Source of the DNA: Halarsenatibacter silvermanii
GTDB lineage: Bacteria; Bacillota; Halanaerobiia; Halanaerobiales; Halarsenatibacteraceae
Reading direction: 5' to 3'
DNA: 64,000 nt
Assembly: GCF_900103135.1 (NCBI RefSeq)
Contig: NZ_FNGO01000011.1
Coordinates: 1 to 64,000 of the forward strand
The position numbers were made by a program, and so were the translations under genes. Below the pieces are notes generated by a model, which saw nothing but the letters and a program-made list of their open reading frames with translations, was not told the DNA's origin and did no database searches. Below are positions 54,157-63,135 of the stretch, in pieces; positions within the stretch are counted from its first letter, which is position 1, and every line of letters begins with the position of its first letter.

Positions 54157-55086
54157 TTAAAAATCTGGCATGTCATCTATGGCATCTTTTTTCTGTTCGG
54201 GATCGGTGTGGGTATAAATTTGTGTTGCAGAAATATCCTGATGACCCAGCAGATCTTTTAAAACATTTAAATCCTTGGTTTCTTTGTATAGAGTAGTGGC
54301 AAAAGTGTGTCTTAACTTGTGAGGGGTTATTTTTTCCGAATTTCTCAGGCCGGCTTCCCGGGCATATTTTTTTACGGTGTGCTGAACGGTTCTAACACTG
54401 ATTCTATTGCCACGGGCGGAGAGAAAAAGAGCTTTTTCAGCATCATCATCCTTCTTTTTCATTTCCTCCCTATTATCCAGATATTCAATAATGGTTGTTA
54501 TTACATCCTCATGCAGGGGAACAAACCTTTCCTTATTGCCCTTGCCGTAAAACTTTAGAGATTCGTCATCAAAATCAATATTTTCCAGGTCTAAATTAAC
54601 CAGCTCAGAAACTCTCAATCCGGCATAAAGGAATATTTTGATTATGGCCAGATCCCTCAGTTTATACCTTGAGCTGGAATTTCTTACAGTCCGCAGATAT
54701 TTCCGAGCCTGATTTGTCTTCATATAAATCGGTTCCGCTCTCCTTTCAGTTTTGCTCGTCTCTATATCTTCAGCAGGATTTTCCTCCAGATAGGAATTGC
54801 GGACCAGAAATTTAAAAAAAGAACGCAGGCTGAAAAGTTTCCGATTTCGGGTTACAGGTGAGTTTTCTTTTTCGATTACTATATCACCTAAAAATTCCGC
54901 CATATGAAATTTGTTTATCTTCGGAACTGCAAAATTATCGGAGAAATCATAGTTTTCCTTCAGGTACTCTTTGAACAAATTTAAATCACTGGTGTATTCT
55001 TTGACGGTCAGACCAGAATAACTTTTTTCAACCAGCAGATGCCTGCGAAAACGATAGACGGCTGTTTCAAAGGTTACAGATTCCAT
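54157..55086 (-). CDS. tyrosine recombinase (Xer-like)
   Basis: The 309-residue recombinase has a core-binding domain (about 1-110) and a catalytic domain. The catalytic residues are Arg in AGLRVSELVNL, Lys in YGKGNKERF, HxxR in HKLRHTFAT, His in LLGHQDISA and Tyr in TQIYTHTD. The size and context, without phage genes, suggest a chromosomal Xer enzyme rather than a prophage integrase. No dif-like site was recognised within the window. An alternative is a cargo-less integron- or phase-variation-type recombinase. Confidence 0.88.
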   Translation of the reverse strand: MESVTFETAVYRFRRHLLVEKSYSGLTVKEYTSDLNLFKEYLKENYDFSDNFAVPKINKFHMAEFLGDIVIEKENSPVTRNRKLFSLRSFFKFLVRNSYLEENPAEDIETSKTERRAEPIYMKTNQARKYLRTVRNSSSRYKLRDLAIIKIFLYAGLRVSELVNLDLENIDFDDESLKFYGKGNKERFVPLHEDVITTIIEYLDNREEMKKKDDDAEKALFLSARGNRISVRTVQHTVKKYAREAGLRNSEKITPHKLRHTFATTLYKETKDLNVLKDLLGHQDISATQIYTHTDPEQKKDAIDDMPDF

Positions 55087-55333
55087 TTTTAATTACCTCC
55101 ACAAGTATTTTTACATAAAAGTTTTGTTTTCTGCAAAAACCTGTACATAATCAATTCATGATAGATTTGAAAAATCCTCCCTGTTCATATTTGGCATCAA
55201 CTGTTAGGGAGAAGACAGATGATGTTTTACTTTTTTTATCATTATGTTATTATGTCTGTAAAGATGCTTATTTTATTAGTCTTGTTCTTCTTTCCGGGTG
55301 TGTATCAAATTATGAATGCTGGAGGTGAAAAAC

Positions 55334-55582
55334 ATGTCCGAAAACCTGGAATTATTTTATATGCCTTACTGTCCTTTCTGCAAGAAGGTGACCAGATTTT
55401 TAAAGGAGAAAAATATCGAAGAAGAAGTAGAGCTCAAGAACATAAATAAAGATTCTGAGGCCCATGAAAAATTAAAAAAGACAGGAGGTGAGGATCAGGT
55501 TCCCTGTCTTTTTATAGATGGAGAGCCGATGTATGAATCGAATGACATTATTGAATGGTTGAAAGAAAATAAAGTCGAATAA
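55334..55582 (+). CDS. glutaredoxin-like / GST N-terminal thioredoxin-fold protein
   Basis: The protein has 82 residues. The thioredoxin fold has the redox motif MPYCPFCKKV, the cis-Pro region DQVPCLFIDGEPMYES and a C-terminal IIEWLKENK. ATG 55334 follows GGAGGTG at 55321-55327 with 6-base spacing. It probably reduces disulfides with a partner that is not visible here; glutathione use in this organism is uncertain. Confidence 0.9.
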   Translation: MSENLELFYMPYCPFCKKVTRFLKEKNIEEEVELKNINKDSEAHEKLKKTGGEDQVPCLFIDGEPMYESNDIIEWLKENKVE

Positions 55583-55692
55583 AAATACATTTTTCATCTT
55601 TTCTTTAAATTGCCTTTTGTACTTGATTAATTATCCGCTTTGTGTTATTGTGTATTATAGCAAAATAATAAGATTTAGGAGGAATGTGTTTA

Positions 55693-55899
55693 ATGATTTA
55701 TACTGGTAAGGTCAAATGGTTTGACACGAAAAAGGGTTTTGGTTTCATCGAACGAGAGGGAGAAGAGGAAGATGTTTTTGTTCACTTTTCAGCAATTCAG
55801 GAAGAAGGCTTCAAAAATCTTGAGGACGGTCAGGAAGTAGAGTTTGAGATCGTTGAAACTGATCGAGGTCCTCAAGCTGAGAACGTCGTTAAGGTTTAA
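55693..55899 (+). CDS. cold-shock protein (CspA family)
   Basis: This 68-residue single-domain nucleic-acid chaperone has RNP1-like KGFGFIE and RNP2-like VFVHFS motifs and the typical start [12 protein letters not shown]. It is more acidic than mesophile homologues, with [12 protein letters not shown] 55693 is preferred over ATG 55684, which abuts AGGAGG. It ends with a strong terminator. Confidence 0.95.
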   Translation: MIYTGKVKWFDTKKGFGFIEREGEEEDVFVHFSAIQEEGFKNLEDGQEVEFEIVETDRGPQAENVVKV

Positions 55900-55920
55900 A
55901 TAAACCGTAACGACTGAAAG

Positions 55921-55945
55921 CCCCGGCTTAGTCGCCGGGGTTTTT
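55921..55945 (+). terminator. terminator of the cold-shock gene
   Basis: CCCCGGC (55921-55927) pairs with GCCGGGG (55934-55940) around 6 bases and is followed by TTTTT. Confidence 0.9.
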
Positions 55946-56005
55946 GCTGTTTGATTATTTCATGGCCGCAAAGTAAATGAGGTTTTGAACTTCGGAGGTG
56001 ATACT

Positions 56006-56593
56006 TTGTCAACTTTTGATTTTTCTGCTTTCGAAGAACTGGTGGAAAATAACAGGTGCTGCAGAAGGTTTAAACAGGAAGATGGATTTTCCAGAGAGGA
56101 ATTGAGTAAACTGGTTAATCTGGCGCGCAAGACATCTTCTGGTGCCAACAGACAGCCCCTGAAGTACTATCTTGCCCGTGAGGAAGAGATGAATGAGAAG
56201 ATCTTCTCTACTTTGAGCTGGGCTGGAGCTTTAAAAGAATGGGATGGGCCTGAAGAAGGAGAAAAGCCTTCAGGTTACATAGTTATGCTGGGAGATAAAG
56301 ATATTGCCGAAAATTTTTACTGTGACCCGGGTATAGCAGCTCAAACAATTCTGCTGGGAGCCAGAACTGCCGGAAGAGCGGGCTGCATATTTGCCGCTAT
56401 AGATAAAGAAGAGCTGCGGGAAAAGTTAAATCTTGATGATCGTTTTGAAATTCTTTATGTGCTGGCACTGGGAACCCCGGACGAAGAAATAGAACTGGAA
56501 AAGATGGAAGGAAGCGACTTTAATTACTGGCGAGATGAAGACGATGTTCATCATGTTCCCAAACGCAGTCTGGAAGAAATTATAATAAATTAG
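56006..56593 (+). CDS. nitroreductase family protein
   Basis: The 195-residue FMN enzyme of the nitroreductase fold has NNRCCRRFKQEDGFSREEL (Arg phosphate contact), ARKTSSGANRQPLKYYL, and GIAAQTILLGARTAGRAGC. The C-terminal LALGTPDEE segment is typical. TTG 56006 follows GGAGGTG at 55994-56000. The natural substrate is unknown. Confidence 0.87.
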   Translation: MSTFDFSAFEELVENNRCCRRFKQEDGFSREELSKLVNLARKTSSGANRQPLKYYLAREEEMNEKIFSTLSWAGALKEWDGPEEGEKPSGYIVMLGDKDIAENFYCDPGIAAQTILLGARTAGRAGCIFAAIDKEELREKLNLDDRFEILYVLALGTPDEEIELEKMEGSDFNYWRDEDDVHHVPKRSLEEIIIN

Positions 56594-56625
56594 GTTTGAA
56601 TATCCTGCATATTTTAAGTTTTATA

Positions 56626-56666
56626 AAAGCCTGAGCGGAAGTTCTATTAACTTCTGCTCAGGCTTT
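56626..56666. terminator. bidirectional terminator between nitroreductase and gyrA
   Basis: Bases 56626-56643 pair with 56649-56666: 17 Watson-Crick pairs and one G-U around a 5-base loop. The plus side is followed by GTTGATTTT and the minus side by TATAAAACTT, so it can serve both convergent genes. Confidence 0.8.
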
Positions 56667-56673
56667 GTTGATT

Positions 56674-59049
56674 TTAGATCTTTTTCTTTTTAAATAATTC
56701 CCTGGGAGCTCCTTCATAATCTTCGATAGGTTTGTGAGTCCGATTGATGGGAATTTCGGCGAACCTGGGAAGATCATCGGAGGCCAGAAAGTAATGATTT
56801 TTTCTGTCATCTTTAATGATAATTTCATCATCTTCGCTGCATAGGACACCGTCTTCAATCTCATAATTTTTATTGGAAAGCAGGTAACTTCCTTTACCGT
56901 AACGTTTTTGCTTTTCTATGCCGGAAATTTTTACTCTTCCCATCCTGCCTTCAGCAGTTAAAGCTATCAGATCGGATTCTGATCCAGCGATTAGACCGAC
57001 TTTTACCCTATCGCCCTCTGCAAGCCTGATACCAATCATTCCCTTGGTATTTCGGGAAGTAGGAGAGACTTCTCGGGAAGAAAATTTAATAGTTCTGCCT
57101 TTTTCGGAGACGAGCAATATATCATCATCGTTAGTAAGAGCACCTGCTTTTATCACTCTGTCCTGTTCGGAAAGATTAACTGCTTTTATTTTGCTCACAG
57201 AGCTTTTATATTCTTCTCCGCTGCTTATTTTTACCCTGCCTTTTTCAGTTATAATTACAATATGAGAGTTCTTAACCTGATCGTTCAGGGGAAGAACGTT
57301 TACAATGAATTCCTCGGGGGGGATTTTTAAGTATTCCGGCAGGGGATCACCGGTCGACAGTCCGTGATGATCATTGATCTTGTGAGCTGGAAGACTATAA
57401 CAGCTGCCGATTTGCGTGAAAAACAAAATTTCATCGAGAGAATTTAATTTTAATATGTTTAAAATCTCATCTTCTTTGGCCGCTCTAATTTTATTTCTGC
57501 TGTCGGCCTTTTTCAATTTTTTCCTGAGCGAAAAACTGACGAAAACCTCTCTGTTTTTTATCAAATCCCGATGGTCAATCCTGGCCTGGCTGCTGTCTGA
57601 GATGATTTCAGTTTTTCTTTTGTCCCCGTATTTATCCTTGATCTCATTTAGCTCAGATATAATCTGGTCTCTTAACCTCTTTTCGCTGGAGATCAATTCT
57701 TTTAGATCTCTGATCTCATTCTTCAAATTTGCGAGCTGGTTCTTGATCTTCTTTCTTTCCATTCTGGCCAGACGATGTAACCGCATATTTAATATTGCAT
57801 CGGCCTGAGTTTCGTTGATCTCCAGATTTTCGATAAGAGAGCTTTTAGCTTCTTTTCTCGATCCAGAATTACGGATCAGCTGTAAAATATAATCAAGATT
57901 GTCTATCGCGATTTTGAGCCCTCTTTTTATCTCGAGATCAGCTAGCTTTTCTTCCAGTTTAAATTCCGCTCTTTTTTTGACGACATTTTTTCGGAATGCA
58001 TTAAAGTGCTGAATAATTTCTTTTAAGCTCATTACTTCCGGTTGATCATTGTTTAAAGCAAGCATATTGATACGCTGTTTTTTCTGGAGATCGGTATATT
58101 TATAAAGCCTATTCTCCACGATTTCTGGATCAGCGTCATATTTCAACTCCAGCACGACCCTAAGTCCCTGCTTATCAGATTCATCTCTCACGGAAGTCAC
58201 TTTCTGCAGCCTTTCTCTGTCTATCTCTTTATTTATTCCCTCTATAAGCCTTGTTTTATTGACCTGATAGGGTATTTCTGTGATAACGATCCTGCGTTTG
58301 TTATCTTCACTCTCCAGATGGATCCTCCCTCTATTTACCACCCGTCCCTGTCCTGTTCTGTATGCTTTTTTGATCTTTTCCGAGCCGATGATCTTCCCTC
58401 CGGTCGGGAAATCAGGTCCGGGAATAATTTCCTCCAGTTTTTCAGCACTTAAATTTTCATTTTTGAGAAGAGCTATACTACCTTCGATTACCTCCTCAAG
58501 GTTATGGGGAGGAATATCCGTACTCATACCCACAGCTATACCGCTGGCTCCGTTAACCAGCAGATTTGGAAAAGCTGCCGGGAGGATGTCGGGTTCTTCG
58601 ATAGTGCCATCAAAATTTTCCGAGAAAGGCACGGTATTATAGCTTAGATCAGCCAGCATTTCTTCGGCCAGAGTGGTTAATTTGGCTTCGGTATATCTCA
58701 TGGCCGCCGCGTTATCACCGTCGATAGAACCAAAATTTCCGTGTCCATCGATAAGAGGATATCTCATGGCAAAAGGTTGAGCCATTCTCACCAGCGTATT
58801 GTAAAGAGCATTATCACCATGGGGATGAAATTTACCCAGCACTTCTCCTACAATTCTTGCTGACTTTTTATGAGTACCATCAGCTGATAATCCCAGTTCG
58901 TGACATCCATAAAGGATTCGACGGTGCACTGGCTTTAATCCGTCTCTCACATCGGGCAAAGCTCTGCTGACAATTACACTGAGAGAATAATTGAGATATG
59001 CGTCTTTCATCTTCTCTTCGATCGATATAGGAGTAATTTTTTCACTCAT
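56674..59049 (-). CDS. gyrA: type II topoisomerase subunit A (DNA gyrase A)
   Basis: The 791-residue breakage-reunion subunit starts [23 protein letters not shown] and has [17 protein letters not shown] and the active-site Tyr in [11 protein letters not shown] coiled-coil region lies near 350-480, and a six-bladed C-terminal domain follows. The GyrA box is only partly kept, as KQKRYGKG, so ParC is an alternative, but the GyrB-like partner next door favours gyrase. In the quinolone region the sequence is [10 protein letters not shown]: Asn at the positions of E. coli Ser83 and Asp87. ATG 59049 is preferred, with GAGGAG about 10 bases upstream. Confidence 0.88.
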   Translation of the reverse strand: MSEKITPISIEEKMKDAYLNYSLSVIVSRALPDVRDGLKPVHRRILYGCHELGLSADGTHKKSARIVGEVLGKFHPHGDNALYNTLVRMAQPFAMRYPLIDGHGNFGSIDGDNAAAMRYTEAKLTTLAEEMLADLSYNTVPFSENFDGTIEEPDILPAAFPNLLVNGASGIAVGMSTDIPPHNLEEVIEGSIALLKNENLSAEKLEEIIPGPDFPTGGKIIGSEKIKKAYRTGQGRVVNRGRIHLESEDNKRRIVITEIPYQVNKTRLIEGINKEIDRERLQKVTSVRDESDKQGLRVVLELKYDADPEIVENRLYKYTDLQKKQRINMLALNNDQPEVMSLKEIIQHFNAFRKNVVKKRAEFKLEEKLADLEIKRGLKIAIDNLDYILQLIRNSGSRKEAKSSLIENLEINETQADAILNMRLHRLARMERKKIKNQLANLKNEIRDLKELISSEKRLRDQIISELNEIKDKYGDKRKTEIISDSSQARIDHRDLIKNREVFVSFSLRKKLKKADSRNKIRAAKEDEILNILKLNSLDEILFFTQIGSCYSLPAHKINDHHGLSTGDPLPEYLKIPPEEFIVNVLPLNDQVKNSHIVIITEKGRVKISSGEEYKSSVSKIKAVNLSEQDRVIKAGALTNDDDILLVSEKGRTIKFSSREVSPTSRNTKGMIGIRLAEGDRVKVGLIAGSESDLIALTAEGRMGRVKISGIEKQKRYGKGSYLLSNKNYEIEDGVLCSEDDEIIIKDDRKNHYFLASDDLPRFAEIPINRTHKPIEDYEGAPRELFKKKKI

Positions 59050-59106
59050 ATTTTGCATTCTCCTCAATTCTATTTTTTAATATTTTGAGAACCATTTATA
59101 ATTTAA

Positions 59107-59201
59107 GGATCTTCTTGTTATCAGTTGATAGATATCGTATAAGATCACAATTAAATGAGTTTTTTGACACACCTATTCACCAGCTGAAGACAAGAAGATC
59201 C
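59107..59201 (+). mobile_element. 95-bp non-autonomous mobile element, copy D
   Basis: The shortest intact copy starts GGATCTTCTTGTTATCAG and ends CTGAAGACAAGAAGATCC. The 8-bp direct repeat TAATTTAA flanks it (59099-59106, 59202-59209). The 40-base left arm is joined by ACAATTAAATGAG to the right arm, so the middle block of copy B is missing. TTGTTA (59115-59120) and TATAAG (59138-59143), spaced 17 bases, point toward gyrB. It lies between the divergent gyrA and gyrB starts. Confidence 0.9.
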
Positions 59202-59261
59202 TAATTTAAATTTGCAGCTGACTTAATACATTATACAATAGCTGATAACCGAAGTGCAAGA

Positions 59262-59291
59262 TTGGCTAAATGCCGGGATATTTGATATAAT
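59262..59291 (+). promoter_or_regulatory. promoter of gyrB
   Basis: TTGGCT (59262-59267) and TATAAT (59286-59291) are spaced 18 bases. The -10 is extended (TGATATAAT), which can offset the weak -35. A second TTGACA at 59294 lacks a good -10. Confidence 0.55.
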
Positions 59292-59365
59292 GCTTGACAG
59301 AGATTAAAAGATAAAGCATTGTAGCGACAAAAAATCACAGAAATGAAAGTTGGGTGAAGTTTTTT

Positions 59366-61279
59366 ATGAGCAGTGAAACCAAAAAAACCTACAGCGCCGA
59401 AAACATAGAAGTTCTGGAAGGTTTATCTGCTGTAAGAAAGCGTCCGGGTATGTACATAGGCAGCACTGGAAAAAAAGGGCTGCATCATCTTGTCTGGGAA
59501 GTTGTGGACAACAGCATCGATGAATATCTATCCGGGCATGGGGAAAAAGTCAGGGTCACCATAAATCAAGATGGCAGCGTCAGCGTAGAAGACAGCGGTC
59601 GGGGAATTCCGGCCGATGATTATAAGGATACAAATAAGCCGGCTCTGGAAGTGATAATGACCAACTTACATGCGGGTGGAAAATTCGACAATGAAAGTTA
59701 TTCTTTTTCGGGAGGTCTTCACGGAGTTGGCGTTTCTGTAGTAAATGCTTTATCCAGGTGGCTGGAAATCGAAACCTGCTGGGAAGGAAACCTTTATTTC
59801 CAGCGTTATGAAAGAGGAGAAGCAGTTACCCGGCTGCTGGAGAAAGACACATGCAGCAATTCTGGAACCCGTATTACATTCATGCCCGATCCGGAAATTT
59901 TTACTGATGTTGAATTTCGCTATGAAACTCTGGCCAGCCGTCTCAAAGAGTCAGCATATTTGAACAGCGGTCTAAAACTAGTGCTCCGGGATCAGCGGGA
60001 AGGTGAGAATAAACAGGATTCTTTTTCCTTTTCCGGGGGATTGAAGCAGTTTGTCAGTTTTTTGAACAGACACCACGAACCCATTCACGAGAATATAATT
60101 TATCATGAACAGGAACTGGATGATTGTTATATGGAGCTGGCCCTTCAGTACAATGGTTCTTATACGACCAGAATTTATAGTTATGCCAACAATATCAAGA
60201 CAGATGAAGGAGGTTACCATGTAACAGGATTTAAAACCGCCCTTACCAGAGCGGTTAACAAATTCGCCTCCAAAAATGACCTCTTAAATAAGAGCGATCC
60301 CTCGTTAAAAGGAGGGGATATAAGGGAGGGGCTGACGGCGGTTTTGAGTGTCAGGCTTGCCGAACCTCAGTTTGAAGGCCAGACAAAGAATAAACTCGGC
60401 AACAGCGGCATCAGAAGTGAGATAGAGTCGGCTGCCTATGATTTTCTGAAGGAATTTTTGGATTACAATCCGGAGATAGGCAAAAAAGTTGTCGAAAAGG
60501 CTTTGGCGGCTGTAAAGGCCAGGCAGGCATCCAAAAAAGCCAGAAAGCTGAATAAAAAGAAAGATGCTCTGAATAAAAATAATCTTCCGGTCAAGCTGGC
60601 AGATTGTTCGAGCAGAGATCCTCAAAAGAGCGAACTTTTCCTTGTTGAAGGAGATTCTGCCGGGGGATCTGCCAAACAGGGACGCGATAGAGAGTTTCAG
60701 GCTATTTTGCCGCTGAAGGGTAAGATTTTAAATGTCGAAAGAGCCCGAATGGAAAAAATTCTCAACAACGATGAAGTGCTGGCGATCATAAAGACTCTGG
60801 GGACAAATATCGGAGATGAATTTGATATATCTGATTTGAGGTATAAAAAAGTTATTATAATGACCGATGCAGATGTTGACGGTGCGCATATAGAAACTTT
60901 AATCCTGACTCTATTTTACAGATATATGCGGGAAATAATAGAAAGAGGCCATGTATTTCTGGCCCGGCCGCCTCTTTACCAGATCAATGAATCCGGGAGC
61001 ACAGAATATCTTTACAACGATCGGGAATTGAATGATTTCAGGGAGAAAAAAAGCAGCAGCAATTTTTCTTTACAGAGATATAAGGGGCTTGGTGAGATGA
61101 ATCCATCACAGCTCTGGGAAACCACGATGGACCCGGAAAGCCGTCGGCTTATGAAAGTTGAAATTGAAGATGCTCTGGAAGCTGACGAATTATTCACACG
61201 ACTTATGGGCAGTGATACCTCTTTGAGAAAAGAGTTTATTTTGAACAATGCCAGCAGAGTTGATGAGCTGGACATATAG
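59366..61279 (+). CDS. gyrB: DNA gyrase subunit B
   Basis: This ATPase subunit of the type II topoisomerase has 637 residues. The GHKL ATPase has [12 protein letters not shown] and [11 protein letters not shown], and [15 protein letters not shown] closes the site. The TOPRIM domain has [19 protein letters not shown] and [13 protein letters not shown], and the end is [27 protein letters not shown] is more GyrB- than ParE-like. ATG 59366 follows GGGTG with 9-base spacing. It is divergent from gyrA, not in the usual gyrB-gyrA order, with a mobile element between them. Confidence 0.92.
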   Translation: MSSETKKTYSAENIEVLEGLSAVRKRPGMYIGSTGKKGLHHLVWEVVDNSIDEYLSGHGEKVRVTINQDGSVSVEDSGRGIPADDYKDTNKPALEVIMTNLHAGGKFDNESYSFSGGLHGVGVSVVNALSRWLEIETCWEGNLYFQRYERGEAVTRLLEKDTCSNSGTRITFMPDPEIFTDVEFRYETLASRLKESAYLNSGLKLVLRDQREGENKQDSFSFSGGLKQFVSFLNRHHEPIHENIIYHEQELDDCYMELALQYNGSYTTRIYSYANNIKTDEGGYHVTGFKTALTRAVNKFASKNDLLNKSDPSLKGGDIREGLTAVLSVRLAEPQFEGQTKNKLGNSGIRSEIESAAYDFLKEFLDYNPEIGKKVVEKALAAVKARQASKKARKLNKKKDALNKNNLPVKLADCSSRDPQKSELFLVEGDSAGGSAKQGRDREFQAILPLKGKILNVERARMEKILNNDEVLAIIKTLGTNIGDEFDISDLRYKKVIIMTDADVDGAHIETLILTLFYRYMREIIERGHVFLARPPLYQINESGSTEYLYNDRELNDFREKKSSSNFSLQRYKGLGEMNPSQLWETTMDPESRRLMKVEIEDALEADELFTRLMGSDTSLRKEFILNNASRVDELDI

Positions 61280-61282
61280 ATT

Positions 61283-61310
61283 TTGAAGTAAATAAATATT
61301 ATGGTATAAT
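61283..61310 (+). promoter_or_regulatory. promoter of the rubredoxin gene
   Basis: TTGAAG (61283-61288) and TATAAT (61305-61310) are spaced 16 bases, 49 bases before the TTG start codon. Confidence 0.5.
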
Positions 61311-61359
61311 TGTCGCAGGGATTAAAATTTTTAATCATCACAGGAAAGGAGGTTCTTCA

Positions 61360-61530
61360 TTGGAAAAATATCAATGTACTGTATGCATGTATATCTATGA
61401 TCCGGAAGAAGGTGACCCCGACGGAACAGGGGGAGTCGAGATCGAACCAGGAACATCTTTTGAAGATATACCAGAACAATGGGTCTGCCCTGAGTGCGGT
61501 GTAGGAAAAGATCTGTTCGAAAAGTATTAA
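61360..61530 (+). CDS. rubredoxin
   Basis: This 56-residue iron protein transfers electrons, often to oxygen- or peroxide-reducing enzymes in anaerobes. Iron ligands are CTVC (Cys6, Cys9) and CPEC (Cys43, Cys46), with [12 protein letters not shown] and [16 protein letters not shown] typical of the family. Met replaces the usual Gly after the first Cys pair. The loop [11 protein letters not shown] is longer than in classical rubredoxins by about 3-4 residues. TTG 61360 follows AAAGGAGG at 61345-61352. The gene is short and has a TTG start, so simple scans miss it. Confidence 0.95.
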   Translation: MEKYQCTVCMYIYDPEEGDPDGTGGVEIEPGTSFEDIPEQWVCPECGVGKDLFEKY

Positions 61531-61615
61531 TCTTGAGCAGCAGCTTTGATCCTTTGAGTCTTTTAAAAAGTTAAGTCTGTGTTTGAAAATATTAAATTTA
61601 TATTTTGAGATTGCA

Positions 61616-61650
61616 AAAGCCAGGGCCAGATCGGTCCTGGCTTTATCATA
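61616..61650 (+). terminator. terminator after rubredoxin
   Basis: Bases 61616-61627 (AAAGCCAGGGCC) pair with 61633-61644 (GGTCCTGGCTTT), 12 bp with one G-U, followed by ATCATA. The U-tract is short. Confidence 0.65.
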
Positions 61651-61689
61651 TAGTAGCTTAGCCTGGCTTAATATGAGTCGAGTTAAGTG

Positions 61690-61718
61690 TTAAATTGAAT
61701 TTATCCCCCTTATATAAT
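61690..61718 (+). promoter_or_regulatory. promoter of miaB-mutS
   Basis: TTAAAT (61690-61695) and TATAAT (61713-61718) are spaced 17 bases, 65 bases before the miaB start. The -35 is weak. Confidence 0.4.
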
Positions 61719-61783
61719 ACAATAAATAGGTGAACGATATATGCATATGTCAGGTTGAGTTAGCGAGGTGTTTCTACTAAACC

Positions 61784-63115
61784 ATGAAGGCACGAAATTA
61801 TCATGTAATAACTTACGGCTGTCAGATGAACGAACATGATTCTGAAAAAATCAGAGGTATGCTGGAAAGTATGGGTTACAATGAGGTAAAAAAAGCTGAA
61901 GAGGCTGATATTATAGTAATAAACACCTGTCTAATACGGGAAAATGCCGAATTGACAGTTTATGGAAAGGTTGGAGCGCTGAAAAAATTTAAAGAAGAAA
62001 ATCCTGATCTGGTTCTGGCTGTTGGCGGCTGCATGATGCAGAAGGACACCACGGCCAAAAAGTTGTACAACAAACACCCCGAAGTTGATATAATTTTTGG
62101 CACTCATAATCTGCCCCGACTGCCCTCCCTAATAGAGAATGTGAAAGAAGGAAATGATAAGATAATAGAAATTTCTGATGCCCCCCTGGAAGCTAATAAG
62201 GACTCGGAAACTCCCGTCAAGCGGGAAAGCGATATTAAGGCCTGGATAACGGTAATAAGGGGCTGTGAAAATTACTGCAGTTACTGCGTTGTCCCGCATG
62301 TTAGAGGGCCGGAAAGAAGTCGGCCGGAAGCCCAGATATTAGAAGAGATAAAAGGAGTCGTTTATAATGGCGTAAAAGAGGTTACTCTGCTGGGGCAGAA
62401 TGTGAATGCTTACGGCAAAGATCTCGAGAAAGATAAGAATTTTGCTGATCTGTTGAAAAAAGCTGCTGATATTAAAGGTCTGCAGCGGATAAGATATATG
62501 ACTTCTCACCCCCGCGACTTTGATGAGCAAATGATAGAAGTAACGGCCGGCACCGATAAAATAAGCTCACATTACCACCTTCCTGTACAGTCCGGCAGCG
62601 ATTCTGTGCTCAAAATGATGAATCGAGGGTATACCCGTGCGAATTATTTAAATCTGGTGGAAAAGATCAGGAGTCATGATCCAGCAGCAGCTATTACTAC
62701 CGACATTATTGTCGGGTTTCCAGGAGAGAAAGAGAGCGATTTTCAAAAGACTATAGATCTGGTTGAAGAATGCAGATTTGATATGGCCTTTACGTTTGCT
62801 TACTCTGAAAGACCTGATACCCGAGCCCAGAAGATGGAAGATGATGTTGATCCTGAGGTCCGCCAGGAAAGGCTGCAGGAACTTATGGAAGTCCAGAATC
62901 GGATCAGCCAGGAAAAAAATCAAGAGCTGGTCGATGAAACTGTAGAAATACTGGTCGAGGGTGAGAGCAGAAAAAATCCCGAAACTTTTGCCGGGAGAAC
63001 AGAAACCAACAAACTCGTGATCATTCCTAAAGATGAAGGCTTGAGAGGAAAATTGATACCGGTTAAAATAAATGAAGCCGGCAGCTGGACACTTTATGGC
63101 GAACCTCTCATTTAA
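61784..63115 (+). CDS. miaB: tRNA-2-methylthio-N6-dimethylallyladenosine synthase MiaB
   Basis: MiaB adds the methylthio group at A37 of tRNAs reading UNN codons. The 443-residue enzyme has an N-terminal UPF0004 domain with three cluster Cys (YGCQMNEHDSE, NTCLIRENAE, GGCMMQKD). The radical SAM motif is CENYCSYCVVPHVRGPERSR, and a C-terminal TRAM domain begins near residue 375. ATG 61784 follows GAGGTG with long spacing. Its neighbour mutS is 20 bases away, the common miaB-mutS order. Confidence 0.95.
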   Translation: MKARNYHVITYGCQMNEHDSEKIRGMLESMGYNEVKKAEEADIIVINTCLIRENAELTVYGKVGALKKFKEENPDLVLAVGGCMMQKDTTAKKLYNKHPEVDIIFGTHNLPRLPSLIENVKEGNDKIIEISDAPLEANKDSETPVKRESDIKAWITVIRGCENYCSYCVVPHVRGPERSRPEAQILEEIKGVVYNGVKEVTLLGQNVNAYGKDLEKDKNFADLLKKAADIKGLQRIRYMTSHPRDFDEQMIEVTAGTDKISSHYHLPVQSGSDSVLKMMNRGYTRANYLNLVEKIRSHDPAAAITTDIIVGFPGEKESDFQKTIDLVEECRFDMAFTFAYSERPDTRAQKMEDDVDPEVRQERLQELMEVQNRISQEKNQELVDETVEILVEGESRKNPETFAGRTETNKLVIIPKDEGLRGKLIPVKINEAGSWTLYGEPLI

Positions 63116-63135
63116 AGGAATTTTGAGGTGATGAT

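Noticed and set aside
54157-55086. Prophage or genomic island marked by the tyrosine recombinase
   Set aside because: Its neighbours are housekeeping-type genes of like composition, and no phage genes, tRNA target or attachment repeats are seen.
55219-55449. 76-residue hydrophobic ORF upstream of the glutaredoxin-like gene
   Set aside because: Its second half overlaps the glutaredoxin-like gene in another frame, and it has no ribosome site. The hydrophobic start reflects AT-rich intergenic DNA.
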